Assembly: GCF_000949475.1 (NCBI RefSeq)
Contig: NZ_JRHC01000001.1
Span: forward strand, 62,001 to 126,000
DNA from: Draconibacterium sediminis
GTDB taxonomy: Bacteria > Bacteroidota > Bacteroidia > Bacteroidales > Prolixibacteraceae
Length of the DNA stretch: 64,000 nucleotides
Reading direction: 5' to 3'
This document shows positions 27,864 through 37,287 of the stretch, piece after piece. The position numbers and the translations under genes are program-made. Each line of letters starts with the position of its first letter. Position 1 is the stretch's first letter. The notes under the pieces were generated by a model, which saw only the letters and a program-made list of their open reading frames with translations, was not told the DNA's origin and did no database searches.

Positions 27864-29210
27864 CTAAAATTCTTCGCCAAAAGTAGAGCGAACGCATCGG
27901 AAACCTACGTATGATTTCGTCGTATCCTGATATTCGTAATTACGTGTAGAAACCTGCACAAACTGCGAGATATCTTTCCACGAACCACCTCTTATCACTT
28001 TACGTTTCATCACAGCCGGATCATCCTTGCGGGCATTGTATGTAAAGGTTGGGTTTAAATCACTAAAGTAATTGTAACCGGCTTCGTCGTATGCAGTGCT
28101 TGTCCACTCTGCAACGTTACCGGCCATATCATATAATCCGTATTCATTCGGATCGTAACTTCCTACTTTTATGGTTGCAATCGAGCCATCTTCAACATAA
28201 TTTCCGCGAAGTGGCTTAAAGTTGGCCAGAAATACCCCTTTTTCGTCGCGGGTATAATAACCTCCCCATGGGTACATCGAGAAGTCTTTACCACCACGGG
28301 CGGCATATTCCCACTCAACTTCGGTTGGCAAACGGTAAGCCATTAATGTTGGCTCTCCTTTTTCCGACAAGTAATCCGTCTGAATTTTAGTACGCCAGTT
28401 GCAGAATGCATTTACCTGTTTCCAGGTAACACCTACAACCGGATAGTCGTCGAATCCGGGATGCCAGAAATAGCGCGTTGCCAACGGCTCGTTATACGAA
28501 TAGGTAAAGTCTCTGATCCAGCAAAGTGTATCAGGATAAACATGCACCTGATCCTGCATCATAAACGAAGAACGGTTCTCAATTGGAACCAGATCGCCAT
28601 CCTCGTTGTATACATTACCTTCGTAACGTTGTGTTTCGTAGTTAAAGCTGTTACTTCTTTTGGCTGCCTGATTGAGGTCAACCCACCAATATTCGTATAC
28701 CAGTTTACGGGTATCTATTTCTTTTTTGCCAAAGAAACGTTCGTTTTCAGGCAAATAAAGGTCTTCCATTGCCATTTGCATATCAGGGTCTTCCCAATCA
28801 ATCTTTTCATCCCAGTTTATCTGTGGAGGATCGATAATATTTCCCTTCCTGTCTTCAGTAATCATAAATTCAGGATACTGATCGCCTAACATTTGACGAG
28901 CCATCGATTCTTTTACCCATTCAACAAACTGTCGATATTCGTTATTGGTAATTTCGGTGTCGTCCATCCAAAATGGTTCTTGCGATACCGTTTTTGTTGG
29001 TACACCTGCCCTACTTGCGTCCTCATCGCTAGGCCCGATATTGAAACTTCCTCTGCGAACGTACACCATTCCCAGGGGCTGGGTTTCTTTAAATCGCTGC
29101 CTTCTTTCTACTCCTGTCAGCTCTCCGTTTCCTCTCCCGCCACCACCAAAGCAGCCGGCAAAACTAAGTGCAATCAAGAATAAGGTTGCAATAGAAAGTA
29201 GTCTTTTCAT
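27864..29210 (-). CDS. gldK: Type IX secretion lipoprotein GldK (PorK)
   Basis: The 448-residue lipoprotein has a signal ending FAGC (Cys20), followed by a glycine-rich linker and the FGE-sulfatase fold (GMVYVRRGSFNIGPSDED, MDDTEITNNEYRQFV, YRLPTEVEWEYAARGG, MAGNVAEWTSTAY, SYVGFRCVRS). It is the first gene of gldKLMN and so the canonical copy; a close paralogue lies past gldN at 22981-24342. Catalytic copper-binding cysteines of true formylglycine enzymes are not expected in GldK, which is structural. Confidence 0.93.
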   Translation of the reverse strand: MKRLLSIATLFLIALSFAGCFGGGGRGNGELTGVERRQRFKETQPLGMVYVRRGSFNIGPSDEDASRAGVPTKTVSQEPFWMDDTEITNNEYRQFVEWVKESMARQMLGDQYPEFMITEDRKGNIIDPPQINWDEKIDWEDPDMQMAMEDLYLPENERFFGKKEIDTRKLVYEYWWVDLNQAAKRSNSFNYETQRYEGNVYNEDGDLVPIENRSSFMMQDQVHVYPDTLCWIRDFTYSYNEPLATRYFWHPGFDDYPVVGVTWKQVNAFCNWRTKIQTDYLSEKGEPTLMAYRLPTEVEWEYAARGGKDFSMYPWGGYYTRDEKGVFLANFKPLRGNYVEDGSIATIKVGSYDPNEYGLYDMAGNVAEWTSTAYDEAGYNYFSDLNPTFTYNARKDDPAVMKRKVIRGGSWKDISQFVQVSTRNYEYQDTTKSYVGFRCVRSTFGEEF

Positions 29211-29321
29211 AATGTGTCTTTTATACTTTACGAGCTCTGATTAGTCGTTAAAAATAAGTAGAAACAATGAAATAATAAAATATTAAATTCCGTTCCTTTT
29301 CTTATTTTCACTAAACATATT

Positions 29322-30257
29322 TTACAAAAATCTAATACTCTTGTATTTTTGGTTACGATTTCTCTCTAAATCAATCGAATAACTTACAAATACTTCATGC
29401 GAACCAAAACCAGTACGGCGCATTGCCGATGTTACAAAATCGAATGAATACCCGATTCGCATGCCATTAAACAGTTCCATACCAAGAAGCAGAGCCACTG
29501 CTTCCTGATGACGATAAGATAGACCGCCCCAAAATTTGTCGTTATAAACTATATTCGTGTTAATATCAAATTGTACAGACGCTAAATCTGTTTTTACTAA
29601 AAACGACGGCCACAATTCAAACAACGGATCAGCAAGTTTAATATTGTACCCGCCCATTAAATAATAATGTCTCGTTAAAAAATCAACAGCAACGTCATCG
29701 TATCTTATAGCGCCCTGATTAAGATGCATTGCCGAAAAACCTGCATAATAATTGTTTGTATAAAGAAAAGCTCCAAATCCAACATCAAAAGCAATTTGAC
29801 TCGCTTCGCCTTTTGGGATGGAAGGATCTGAGTCGGGCGGTGTATACATACCACCTTGCGGAATTACCCATTCACCATTTACACTGTAATTAAACAGTCC
29901 GGGCGACAAGCCCAACCCCAGGGTTCCGATAGAAGTAGTAACTCTATGTGCCAAACTCAATGTAACCCACGTGTTATCATAAAATCCCAACTTGTCGCTT
30001 AAAACGCTAATTCCAATCCCTTCTGTCCTGTCAAACGCATTTACCGCAGCATCAGCACTAAAAACAAGCACTTTACCGCTCCCCGACCACTGGTACCTGG
30101 TAATCAATAAACCGGTTATGGCATCGCCGGTTCCGGCAAATCCGGGATTTACACCTAACTTATAATACATATTATTGGTGTATTGTGGATCTATTTGACC
30201 GTACGTAACCAGTGTAACCGACATTATGATGAACAAAAAAGATACAGCCTTTCTCAT
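29322..30257 (-). CDS. porP: PorP/SprF-family type IX secretion outer-membrane protein
   Basis: I start at the ATG at 30257 (MRKAVSFLFIIMSVTLVTYGQ signal); the longer frame adds an unlikely leader. The mature protein opens with DPQYTNNMYYKLGVNPGFAGT, the hallmark of PorP/SprF proteins, and continues as a beta-barrel of about 290 residues. PorP-type proteins are outer-membrane parts that anchor the PorE/PorK ring or partner particular secreted adhesins. It lies just upstream of gldK, as in the porPKLMN order of Porphyromonas. Confidence 0.88.
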   Translation of the reverse strand: MRKAVSFLFIIMSVTLVTYGQIDPQYTNNMYYKLGVNPGFAGTGDAITGLLITRYQWSGSGKVLVFSADAAVNAFDRTEGIGISVLSDKLGFYDNTWVTLSLAHRVTTSIGTLGLGLSPGLFNYSVNGEWVIPQGGMYTPPDSDPSIPKGEASQIAFDVGFGAFLYTNNYYAGFSAMHLNQGAIRYDDVAVDFLTRHYYLMGGYNIKLADPLFELWPSFLVKTDLASVQFDINTNIVYNDKFWGGLSYRHQEAVALLLGMELFNGMRIGYSFDFVTSAMRRTGFGSHEVFVSYSIDLERNRNQKYKSIRFL

Positions 30258-30374
30258 ACTTCTCTTTTCATAGGGCAATTTAGCCTTTTCTCTGCTGCGG
30301 CAAAGAAACAATTTTTAGTTGTTTGTAACAATCAACTGTTAACAAGGTATGCAAAGAACGTTTATTAGAAGCTA

Positions 30375-31526
30375 TTATTTTACTATTTCGTCGGTTTTTT
30401 GAACATATTTCAACCAAAGCTCAGGTATTTCGTTACTACTGGCCACCTCGTAATCTTTTTCTGAACAGGCAAAATATCTGGTTTCGTTGTTTATTGCCTG
30501 CACCTGAACCCACCATTGTCCGGTAGTGTCGTTTTTATAAAATACAAGCGGCGCCGGAAGCTCGGGTATTTCCACACTATATACCGAAAATCCATCACCC
30601 TGCTCCGGTTCTCGTCTGTCTCTGATAAGGTAGCCCTGAACAAAATACCAAACCAGCTGTGCGGCCAGGTTTAACGACAATTCTCCCGGCTCCTCGCCGA
30701 TATTTAAACCAAACAAACCAAATACTTTTAAACGATTACTTGCCCCGGCGTACTTCATTAACTGGCAAGCTTCGTCGGCATACAAACCGTTAGGGAGATT
30801 CAGACTGTTGGGTGCTTCAGACGACTTTAACGCCGCCATATCAAAAGTTAAAAAGTCGCTGTTTCGAAGAACCGGCTCGGCATCGGCAATATTATCACGC
30901 AGTTTCCCCAAGCGCAAATGCACTCCAATCCCTTTGGTCTTCTCGAAATAAACATCGGGAACGTAATGACTCTGATAAGCCAGCAAATTAAACTGAAACA
31001 GATCGGGAAGGGCTTTAAAAACCTGCGACAGATAATTTGTTGAACTTAGCGACTCAACTCCCTTTTTCACATCTAAAAAGGCATCGATAGTGCTAAACGA
31101 GAAAAAGGGATTCGACTGGAAAGCCTGACAAATGCCGTAGCTGTAATCCTGGCTTCCGCCAAATACAATAGTAACAATATCCAATTCGCTCAGGTAATCT
31201 ACCACATCGCGCAGTGCCAGGTAATTTCCTTTGTGGCTGGTTGATGCTTTCAGGTTACCCAAATCAATAATGTTAAGTTTCCCAACTCCGGCCAAACCGT
31301 AAAATGCTTTACGCAGTTTATCGGGCGTTGCCGTTCTTTTAAAATCATCGTGCTTGCTGTTAAACGGAACGCCAACAATAGCCAGCTCAATATTTTTTAA
31401 ACGGCCTTCCTGCAATTTAACGGTATTCTTTTCAATGGTGGCTCCCATCGAATATTTCCAGGCGAAAGGTACATCATCGACATACTGCGAAAAATCAACC
31501 GCATCGAAGTAGGGAAACAAATTCAT
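30375..31526 (-). CDS. Arginase/formimidoylglutamase-fold protein with degenerate metal site
   Basis: The ATG at 31526 gives MNLFPYFDAVDFSQYV and 383 residues; the longer frame runs into the topA terminator. The ureohydrolase fold is recognisable (ELAIVGVPFNSKHDDFKR, LDIVTIVFGGSQDYSYG, FSTIDAFLDV, FLTFDMAALKS). The manganese ligands look lost: GGDHS is GGSQD, DAHxD is DAFLD, and the SxDxDxxDP block keeps only one Asp. It is unlikely to be a normal arginase or formimidoylglutamase, though it may be annotated so. Function is unknown; it is leftward after topA. Confidence 0.75.
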   Translation of the reverse strand: MNLFPYFDAVDFSQYVDDVPFAWKYSMGATIEKNTVKLQEGRLKNIELAIVGVPFNSKHDDFKRTATPDKLRKAFYGLAGVGKLNIIDLGNLKASTSHKGNYLALRDVVDYLSELDIVTIVFGGSQDYSYGICQAFQSNPFFSFSTIDAFLDVKKGVESLSSTNYLSQVFKALPDLFQFNLLAYQSHYVPDVYFEKTKGIGVHLRLGKLRDNIADAEPVLRNSDFLTFDMAALKSSEAPNSLNLPNGLYADEACQLMKYAGASNRLKVFGLFGLNIGEEPGELSLNLAAQLVWYFVQGYLIRDRREPEQGDGFSVYSVEIPELPAPLVFYKNDTTGQWWVQVQAINNETRYFACSEKDYEVASSNEIPELWLKYVQKTDEIVK

Positions 31527-31545
31527 TTTTTTTGCTTTTAAAAAT

Positions 31546-31574
31546 AAAGGCAAATGATCAAATCATCTGCCTTT
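31546..31574 (-). terminator. Hairpin terminator after topA
   Basis: AAAGGCA-AATGAT-CAA-ATCATC-TGCCTTT forms a 12-bp stem with one mismatch a few bases past the topA stop, followed on the minus strand by a T-rich stretch. It argues against the longer start of the next gene. Confidence 0.7.
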
Positions 31575-31579
31575 ATTCT

Positions 31580-33913
31580 TTATTTTTTTCTACCGCGACG
31601 GCTTTTAGGTTCCGGAGACGTCTCGATGATCTTCATACAATCTTCGAAAGTCAACTCCTCAGCTTTAGTCGTTTTTGGTATTTTGTAATTTTTCTTTCCG
31701 TGCTTTATGTAAGGCCCCCACCTGCCGTTAAGCACCTGAAGATCTGCGTCTTCTTCAAATATTTTAACAACAGCATTACGGTCTTTTTCACGCTTGGCTT
31801 CAATCAGTTCAATCGCTCTGTCGAGTTGCACCGAATACGGATCATCTTCTTTTCCTAGCGAAACAAATTTATTGTCGTGACGCACATACGGACCAAAACG
31901 ACCGATGGCTACAGTTACCTTTTTGCCTTCGTATTCGCCTAATTCGCGAGGCAATTTAAACAAATCGAGTGCTTCTTCCAGGGTAATTGTTTCGATATGC
32001 TGACCGGTACGCAAGCTTGAAAACTGTGGTTTTTCAGCTCCTTCGTCCTGCGACACTTCTCCCAATTGAGCCAGGGGTCCGAAACGGCCAATCTTAACCG
32101 ATACCTCTTTACCGGTTTTCGGGTCGATACCCAAAATACGTTCTCCTTTCGAGCGCTCCGCATTTTCAAGGGCGTGTTCCACTTTGCCATGAAACGGCTG
32201 ATAAAACTTATCAATCATTTCATTCCAAACCATCTTCCCGTCGGCAATATCATCAAATTCCTTCTCAACATTTGCCGTAAAGTTGTAGTCCATGATCTCA
32301 TCGAAATTGTCCATCAGGAAATCATTAACAACAATACCTATATCGGTTGGGAACAGTTTATTTTTTTCAGCTCCGGTGATCTCGGTCTTTTCTTCCTCTT
32401 TTATTTTTCCGTCTTTCAGGGTAAGAACAGTAAAGTTCCGTTCCACACCCGGACGCTCTTCTTTTACAACATAGTTTCGGTTTTGAACCGTTGTAATGGT
32501 TGGCGCATAAGTTGACGGACGACCAATTCCAAGCTCCTCTAAACGTTTAACCAGCGACGCTTCCGTATATCGTGGCGGACGTTGTGAAAAACGTTGTGTT
32601 GAAACCACAGAAGTCATCTCAAGAGCATCGTTTACATGCACAGGCGGAATTAAAGTCTGCCCATTTGCATTTGTATTTTCATCGTCGGTCGACTCAATAT
32701 ATACTTTCAGGAAACCATCAAAAACAATTACTTCGCCGGTTGCCTGGAATTTCTCCGTTGCATTCGACACATCGATGGTTACATTGGTGCGCTCCAAAAT
32801 GGCATCGGCCATTTGCGAAGCGATGGTACGTTTCCAGATTAATTCGTACAAACGTTGCTCCTGCGACGATCCGGGAACCGTTTGGTTTTCCATGTAGGTT
32901 GGACGAATGGCCTCGTGAGCTTCCTGCGCACCTTTCGATTTCGTCTTGAATTTCCTGATCTTCACATAATTTTCGCCATGAAGTTCAGTGATCTTTTGTT
33001 TCGAAGTATTTAATGCCAGGCCCGACAGATTCACCGAGTCGGTACGCATGTAAGTAATCTTACCACTTTCGTACAAACGTTGTGCAACTGCCATGGTTTG
33101 CGACACCGAGAATCCCAGTTTTCTACTGGCTTCCTGTTGTAATGTTGAGGTAATAAATGGTTGTGCCGGCGTTCGTTTACCCGGTTTTTTCACCACATCG
33201 CTAACTTTAAACTCTGCTGATTTGCACTTTTCGAGGAAAGCGTTGGCCTCTTCGCGGGTTGTAAAACGTTTTGAAAGTTCTGCTTTTAATTCAGTAGTGT
33301 TTCCATCTTCATCGGGCACCAGGAAGTATCCGTTTACACGAAACCAGGTTTCCGTATTAAAATCGCGGATTTCGCGTTCGCGCTCAACAATTAAACGAAC
33401 TGCTACCGACTGCACACGACCGGCACTTAACGATGGTTTTACTTTTTTCCACAAAACCGGCGATACCTCAAAACCCACAATACGGTCTAACACACGACGG
33501 GCTTGCTGTGCATTTACCAAATGCTCGTCGATATCACGCGGATTTTTAACGGCACGTGTAATGGCATCCTTGGTTATCTCGTGAAAAACAATTCGTTTTA
33601 TTTTATCATCTTTCAACTTTAACACCTCTTTCAGGTGCCAGGCAATAGCTTCTCCCTCGCGGTCTTCATCGGAAGCGAGCCAAACCGTTTCGGCCTCCTT
33701 AGCTAACTTTTTCAGTTCTGTTACTATTTTCTTCTTATCTGAAGAAACTTTGTATCTGGGCTGATAATTGTTCTCAATATCAATCCCGAAGTCTTTCTTT
33801 TCCAAGTCTCTAACGTGCCCCATACTTGAGGTTACCACGTAGTCTTTTCCAAGAAATCCTTCTATTGTTTTCGCCTTTGCAGGGGACTCGACTATAACCA
33901 GGTTTTTGTGCAT
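31580..33913 (-). CDS. topA: DNA topoisomerase I
   Basis: The 777-residue protein has the Toprim start KNLVIVESPAKAKTIEGFLG, SDEDREGEAIAWHL acid triad, and the catalytic tyrosine in KITYMRTDSVNLSG (about residue 296). RPPRYTEASLVKRLEELGIGRPSTYAP follows in the type IA core. The C terminus has three Topo-I repeats (GRFGPLAQLG, GRFGPYVRHDNKFVSLG, GRWGPYIKHG) instead of cysteine zinc fingers, and a basic tail (SRRGRKK). It relaxes negative supercoils. It is divergent from the penicillin-binding protein gene. Confidence 0.96.
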   Translation of the reverse strand: MHKNLVIVESPAKAKTIEGFLGKDYVVTSSMGHVRDLEKKDFGIDIENNYQPRYKVSSDKKKIVTELKKLAKEAETVWLASDEDREGEAIAWHLKEVLKLKDDKIKRIVFHEITKDAITRAVKNPRDIDEHLVNAQQARRVLDRIVGFEVSPVLWKKVKPSLSAGRVQSVAVRLIVEREREIRDFNTETWFRVNGYFLVPDEDGNTTELKAELSKRFTTREEANAFLEKCKSAEFKVSDVVKKPGKRTPAQPFITSTLQQEASRKLGFSVSQTMAVAQRLYESGKITYMRTDSVNLSGLALNTSKQKITELHGENYVKIRKFKTKSKGAQEAHEAIRPTYMENQTVPGSSQEQRLYELIWKRTIASQMADAILERTNVTIDVSNATEKFQATGEVIVFDGFLKVYIESTDDENTNANGQTLIPPVHVNDALEMTSVVSTQRFSQRPPRYTEASLVKRLEELGIGRPSTYAPTITTVQNRNYVVKEERPGVERNFTVLTLKDGKIKEEEKTEITGAEKNKLFPTDIGIVVNDFLMDNFDEIMDYNFTANVEKEFDDIADGKMVWNEMIDKFYQPFHGKVEHALENAERSKGERILGIDPKTGKEVSVKIGRFGPLAQLGEVSQDEGAEKPQFSSLRTGQHIETITLEEALDLFKLPRELGEYEGKKVTVAIGRFGPYVRHDNKFVSLGKEDDPYSVQLDRAIELIEAKREKDRNAVVKIFEEDADLQVLNGRWGPYIKHGKKNYKIPKTTKAEELTFEDCMKIIETSPEPKSRRGRKK

Positions 33914-34093
33914 ATACTTTCTAATCCGTTCTAAAAATTCTGCAAATTAAAGAAAATGATGAGCTAAGTTCAAAATTTAATGAGCTATTTTTTCATTTTC
34001 TATTTAATTGAAAATGACGATTTTATTTTTTAAAAAATAAAATATTCTCCAATTTCAAGGCGTTATTTACGTGGTTCCCATAACAGAATCGTA

Positions 34094-34101
34094 TATATTT
34101 G
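34094..34101 (+). promoter_or_regulatory. Bacteroidota -7 box TATATTTG for the penicillin-binding protein
   Basis: The octamer fits TAnnTTTG and sits 26 bp before the ATG at 34128. That makes the in-frame upstream start at 34071 impossible for a transcript from here. No clear -33 TTTG was found. Confidence 0.5.
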
Positions 34102-34127
34102 TTGCCACATTAAAACGAGCGAAATTC

Positions 34128-36506
34128 ATGAGCGAAACAAAAAAAAGCTTTAAAAAATACATCCTGATTTTCTGGTCGATCGTAGGCCTGGGTATCGTTT
34201 CCGTCTTTCTCCTTTTCTTTCTGATAGCCAAGGGTAATCTGGGTTTTATGCCAAGTTTTGAAGACCTCGAAAACCCACAAAATATTCTGGCATCGGAAAT
34301 CTATTTTGAAGACGGACCGACCATCGATAAATATTTTAACCAGGAGAACCGTACTTACGTAAATTTCGAAAATTTACCACCACATTTGATAAATGCTTTG
34401 GTTGCCACAGAAGATGTTCGTTTTTACGATCATTCGGGAATTGATTTTCGCGGCCTGATTCGTGTATTTAAAGGAATTGTTACCGGCGATACCAGCTCGG
34501 GAGGTGGAAGTACCCTAAGCCAGCAGCTGGCAAAAATGCTTTTCCCACGCGATGGACTTTCCAGCAGCATGGAACTGGTAATGAGAAAATTTAAAGAATG
34601 GGTTATTGCCGTAAAACTGGAGCGCAGCTACACCAAGGAAGAGATTATTTTGATGTACCTGAACAAGTACGATTACCTGAACAACGCGGTTGGAATTCGT
34701 TCGGCAGCCGATGTTTATTTTAATACGCAACCCGACTCACTGAAACTTCACCAGGCAGCCATGTTGGTAGGTATGGCCAAAAACTCTTCGCTATTTAATC
34801 CGGTTCGCCGCCCCGAAATGGTGTTGCAACGCCGGAATGTGGTACTGAACCAAATGGAAAAATACGGCTACATTACGCCTGAAGTTGCCGACTCGGCCAA
34901 AAAAATGCCACTCGATTTGGAATATAAAAAGGTGGATTACAAACTGGGGCCGGCACCCTATTTCCGCGAATACCTGCGCTTAACGCTTACTGCCAAAAAA
35001 CCGGAGCGCGAGAACTATGCTTCGTGGCAGGACCAAAAATTTATTGAGGATCTGGATGAGTGGGAAAACAATCCGCTGTACGGTTGGTGCAACAAAAACA
35101 CCAAACCCGATGGAGAACCTTACGATATTTATGCCGATGGTTTAAAAATATACACCACACTCGACTCGCGCATGCAAAAATATGCGGTTCAGGCGGTTGA
35201 ACAACATTTACGGTACGACCTGCAGCCTTTATTTGATGGCAGCCTGTCGGATTTGCGAAATCCGCCTTTTGCCAATAACATGAGTGCGGAAGATGTTGAC
35301 AACCTGCTGAACAACGAAATCAGAAAAAGCGAACGTTACCGTGTAATGAACCGGGCCGGAAAAAGCCTCAATGAAATAAAGAAGGAATTTAACAAACCCG
35401 TTGATATGACGGTTTTTAAATGGGGTGGCGCAGTGGATACCTTGATGACTCCGATGGATTCGATCAAATATTACCTAAAGTTTTTCCGCTCGTCGTTTAT
35501 GGCCATGGACACGGAATCGGGGAAAGTTAAAGCTTACGTTGGCGGCCCCAATTACCAGCATTTTATGTACGACATGGTAAAAGGCGGAAAACGCCAGGTT
35601 GGATCAACCGTAAAACCGTTTTTATACACGCTGGCCATGCAAAACGGCTTAACGCCCTGCACCAAGGTTCCCAATGTCCCCCAACAATTTATACTCTGGG
35701 ACGGAAGCATTTACGAACCAAAAGATTCGGATGTTGACCCGGAGACTGACGGAAAAATGGTTACGTTAAAGTGGGGACTGGCAAATTCGAAAAACCGTAT
35801 TTCTGCCTGGGTTTTAAAGCAGTTTACTCCTGAGGCCGTGGTTGAGGTAATGAAACGACTGGGGATTTACAGCCCCATCGATCCGCAACCCTCAATGATT
35901 TACGGGACCTCTGATATTACTTTATACGAAATGGTAGCGGCATTTAATACCTATGCCAATCTCGGGGTTTACATTAAACCATACTTTGTGACCCGTATCG
36001 AAGATCGCCATGGCAATGTAATTGCCCGCTTTGTTCCCGAACGCCAGGAGGCCATTGATGAGCAAACGGCTTACCTGATGCTAAACCTGTTGCAGGGAGT
36101 AATTGACCAGGGAACCGGAATCCGTTTACGTTTTTCGAACCTGTTTCGCGAAAGGGTAACCACCGATTATGGAAGTTTTAGCATGCCAATTGCCGGAAAA
36201 ACCGGAACCACACAAAACCATTCTGATGGCTGGTTTATCGGCACAACACCAAAACTTACTGCCGGCGTTTGGACCGGTGCAGATTTACGAAGCATTCACT
36301 TTAAAACCATTGCATCAGGGCAGGGAGCCAATATGGCACTGCCAATCTGGGGTTATTTTTACAAGAAGGTTTTGGCCGATGAATCAATCGGTTACAAAGA
36401 AGACGAAATGGAATTTAAAAAACCTGCAGGCTTTAACATCAACCTCGATTGCGACGAACTGGAGAACAGGAGTTCGAATCCGGAAGAATTCGACGACTTC
36501 TTTTAG
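34128..36506 (+). CDS. Class A penicillin-binding protein (PBP1A-like transglycosylase/transpeptidase)
   Basis: From the ATG at 34128 it is 792 residues. One N-terminal membrane helix (about 10-35) anchors it. A GT51 transglycosylase domain follows (ATEDVRFYDHSGIDFRGL with the catalytic Glu, GGSTLSQQLAKMLF, RKFKEW). The transpeptidase domain has SxxK in GSTVKPF, the SxN-type motif, and KTGTT (GKTGTTQNHSDGWFIG). It polymerises and crosslinks peptidoglycan in the periplasm. It ends just before hairpin copy 2. Confidence 0.93.
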   Translation: MSETKKSFKKYILIFWSIVGLGIVSVFLLFFLIAKGNLGFMPSFEDLENPQNILASEIYFEDGPTIDKYFNQENRTYVNFENLPPHLINALVATEDVRFYDHSGIDFRGLIRVFKGIVTGDTSSGGGSTLSQQLAKMLFPRDGLSSSMELVMRKFKEWVIAVKLERSYTKEEIILMYLNKYDYLNNAVGIRSAADVYFNTQPDSLKLHQAAMLVGMAKNSSLFNPVRRPEMVLQRRNVVLNQMEKYGYITPEVADSAKKMPLDLEYKKVDYKLGPAPYFREYLRLTLTAKKPERENYASWQDQKFIEDLDEWENNPLYGWCNKNTKPDGEPYDIYADGLKIYTTLDSRMQKYAVQAVEQHLRYDLQPLFDGSLSDLRNPPFANNMSAEDVDNLLNNEIRKSERYRVMNRAGKSLNEIKKEFNKPVDMTVFKWGGAVDTLMTPMDSIKYYLKFFRSSFMAMDTESGKVKAYVGGPNYQHFMYDMVKGGKRQVGSTVKPFLYTLAMQNGLTPCTKVPNVPQQFILWDGSIYEPKDSDVDPETDGKMVTLKWGLANSKNRISAWVLKQFTPEAVVEVMKRLGIYSPIDPQPSMIYGTSDITLYEMVAAFNTYANLGVYIKPYFVTRIEDRHGNVIARFVPERQEAIDEQTAYLMLNLLQGVIDQGTGIRLRFSNLFRERVTTDYGSFSMPIAGKTGTTQNHSDGWFIGTTPKLTAGVWTGADLRSIHFKTIASGQGANMALPIWGYFYKKVLADESIGYKEDEMEFKKPAGFNINLDCDELENRSSNPEEFDDFF

Positions 36507-36517
36507 AAAGATATCTG

Positions 36518-36548
36518 GTCATACTCTCACTCAAAGTGAGGGTATGAC
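36518..36548. repeat. CTCACT/AGTGAG hairpin, copy 2
   Basis: GTCATAC-T-CTCACT-CAA-AGTGAG-G-GTATGAC is a nearly perfect long stem lying between the ends of two convergent genes. The core and flanking T/G match copy 1. No T tract follows. Confidence 0.7.
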
Positions 36549-36573
36549 TATATACCAACTAACTTTTTACATT

Positions 36574-37083
36574 TCAGTTACCTTTTTCAATACTTAAAAG
36601 GTATTCACTTTTCGGAGCATAATTAAAAATCAATTGATCACCCTCGGCGCAGAGTTCAAATAATTCTTTATCAACGTTGAAATTTATACCATCAACAACA
36701 AACTCAAACTTTTCAGTATAAGCCTTAGACATATTGCTGCCCAGTGCAGAGGCATGATAAATAGTTGACTTTGATTTGTTCATCAAGGTTTTTATTACCT
36801 GAACTTTTTCATTGAATTGCAAATCGCGATAGTATTTATTACATATCAGAAAGTTCAGGAGCACTGCAGAACTCAACGTTCCGATTGTAATTAAACCTGC
36901 TATTTTAAGATTTAATCCATTGGGATTCGTATCAAAGGATAACTCGTAAATCGTTACTCCAATAACTGTTGCAAGAACAAATACCAGCAACGATAAAATC
37001 AATCCCATTTTACATTGATCTCTCAAATTCTTTCTATCGGTTTTTGTAAGACCCCGGTGCATTTGTTTGTTTTTGGCTTTCAT
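36574..37083 (-). CDS. Two-helix membrane protein of unknown function
   Basis: The 169-residue product has a basic N-terminal region (MKAKNKQMHRGLTKTDRKNL), two hydrophobic segments (about 26-46 and 60-80) and a soluble C-terminal part with alternating strands (KFEFVVDGINFNVDKELFELC). No family is recognised. It converges with the penicillin-binding protein gene; a functional link is not implied. Confidence 0.65.
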   Translation of the reverse strand: MKAKNKQMHRGLTKTDRKNLRDQCKMGLILSLLVFVLATVIGVTIYELSFDTNPNGLNLKIAGLITIGTLSSAVLLNFLICNKYYRDLQFNEKVQVIKTLMNKSKSTIYHASALGSNMSKAYTEKFEFVVDGINFNVDKELFELCAEGDQLIFNYAPKSEYLLSIEKGN

Positions 37084-37197
37084 TGTTTGTATTGGTTAAT
37101 GATATGTGTAAAGATATAAATTCCGAATCTTTATCATAACTATAATTTTCTGCTACTGAGCACAATTACCACTAATAGCCGTTCCAGAATGTTTCCA

Positions 37198-37232
37198 TAA
37201 AAAAATGGCACCTCAAAACGAGATGCCATTTT
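37198..37232 (-). terminator. Terminator downstream of the M3 peptidase
   Basis: AAATGGCA-C-CTC and GAG-A-TGCCATTT pair around an AAAAC loop, with A residues on the left giving a T tract on the minus strand. Confidence 0.75.
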
Positions 37233-37244
37233 CAATATTGTTTA

Positions 37245-37277
37245 GTGATAGCCTCACTCCACAAGTGAGACCATCAC
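37245..37277. repeat. CTCACT/AGTGAG hairpin, copy 3
   Basis: GTGAT, CTCACT, a five-base loop, AGTGAG and ATCAC form a stem with a small internal loop, ten bases past the stop of the M3 peptidase. It belongs with copies at 5281 and 36518. Confidence 0.6.
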
Positions 37278-37287
37278 GTTTAAAAGC

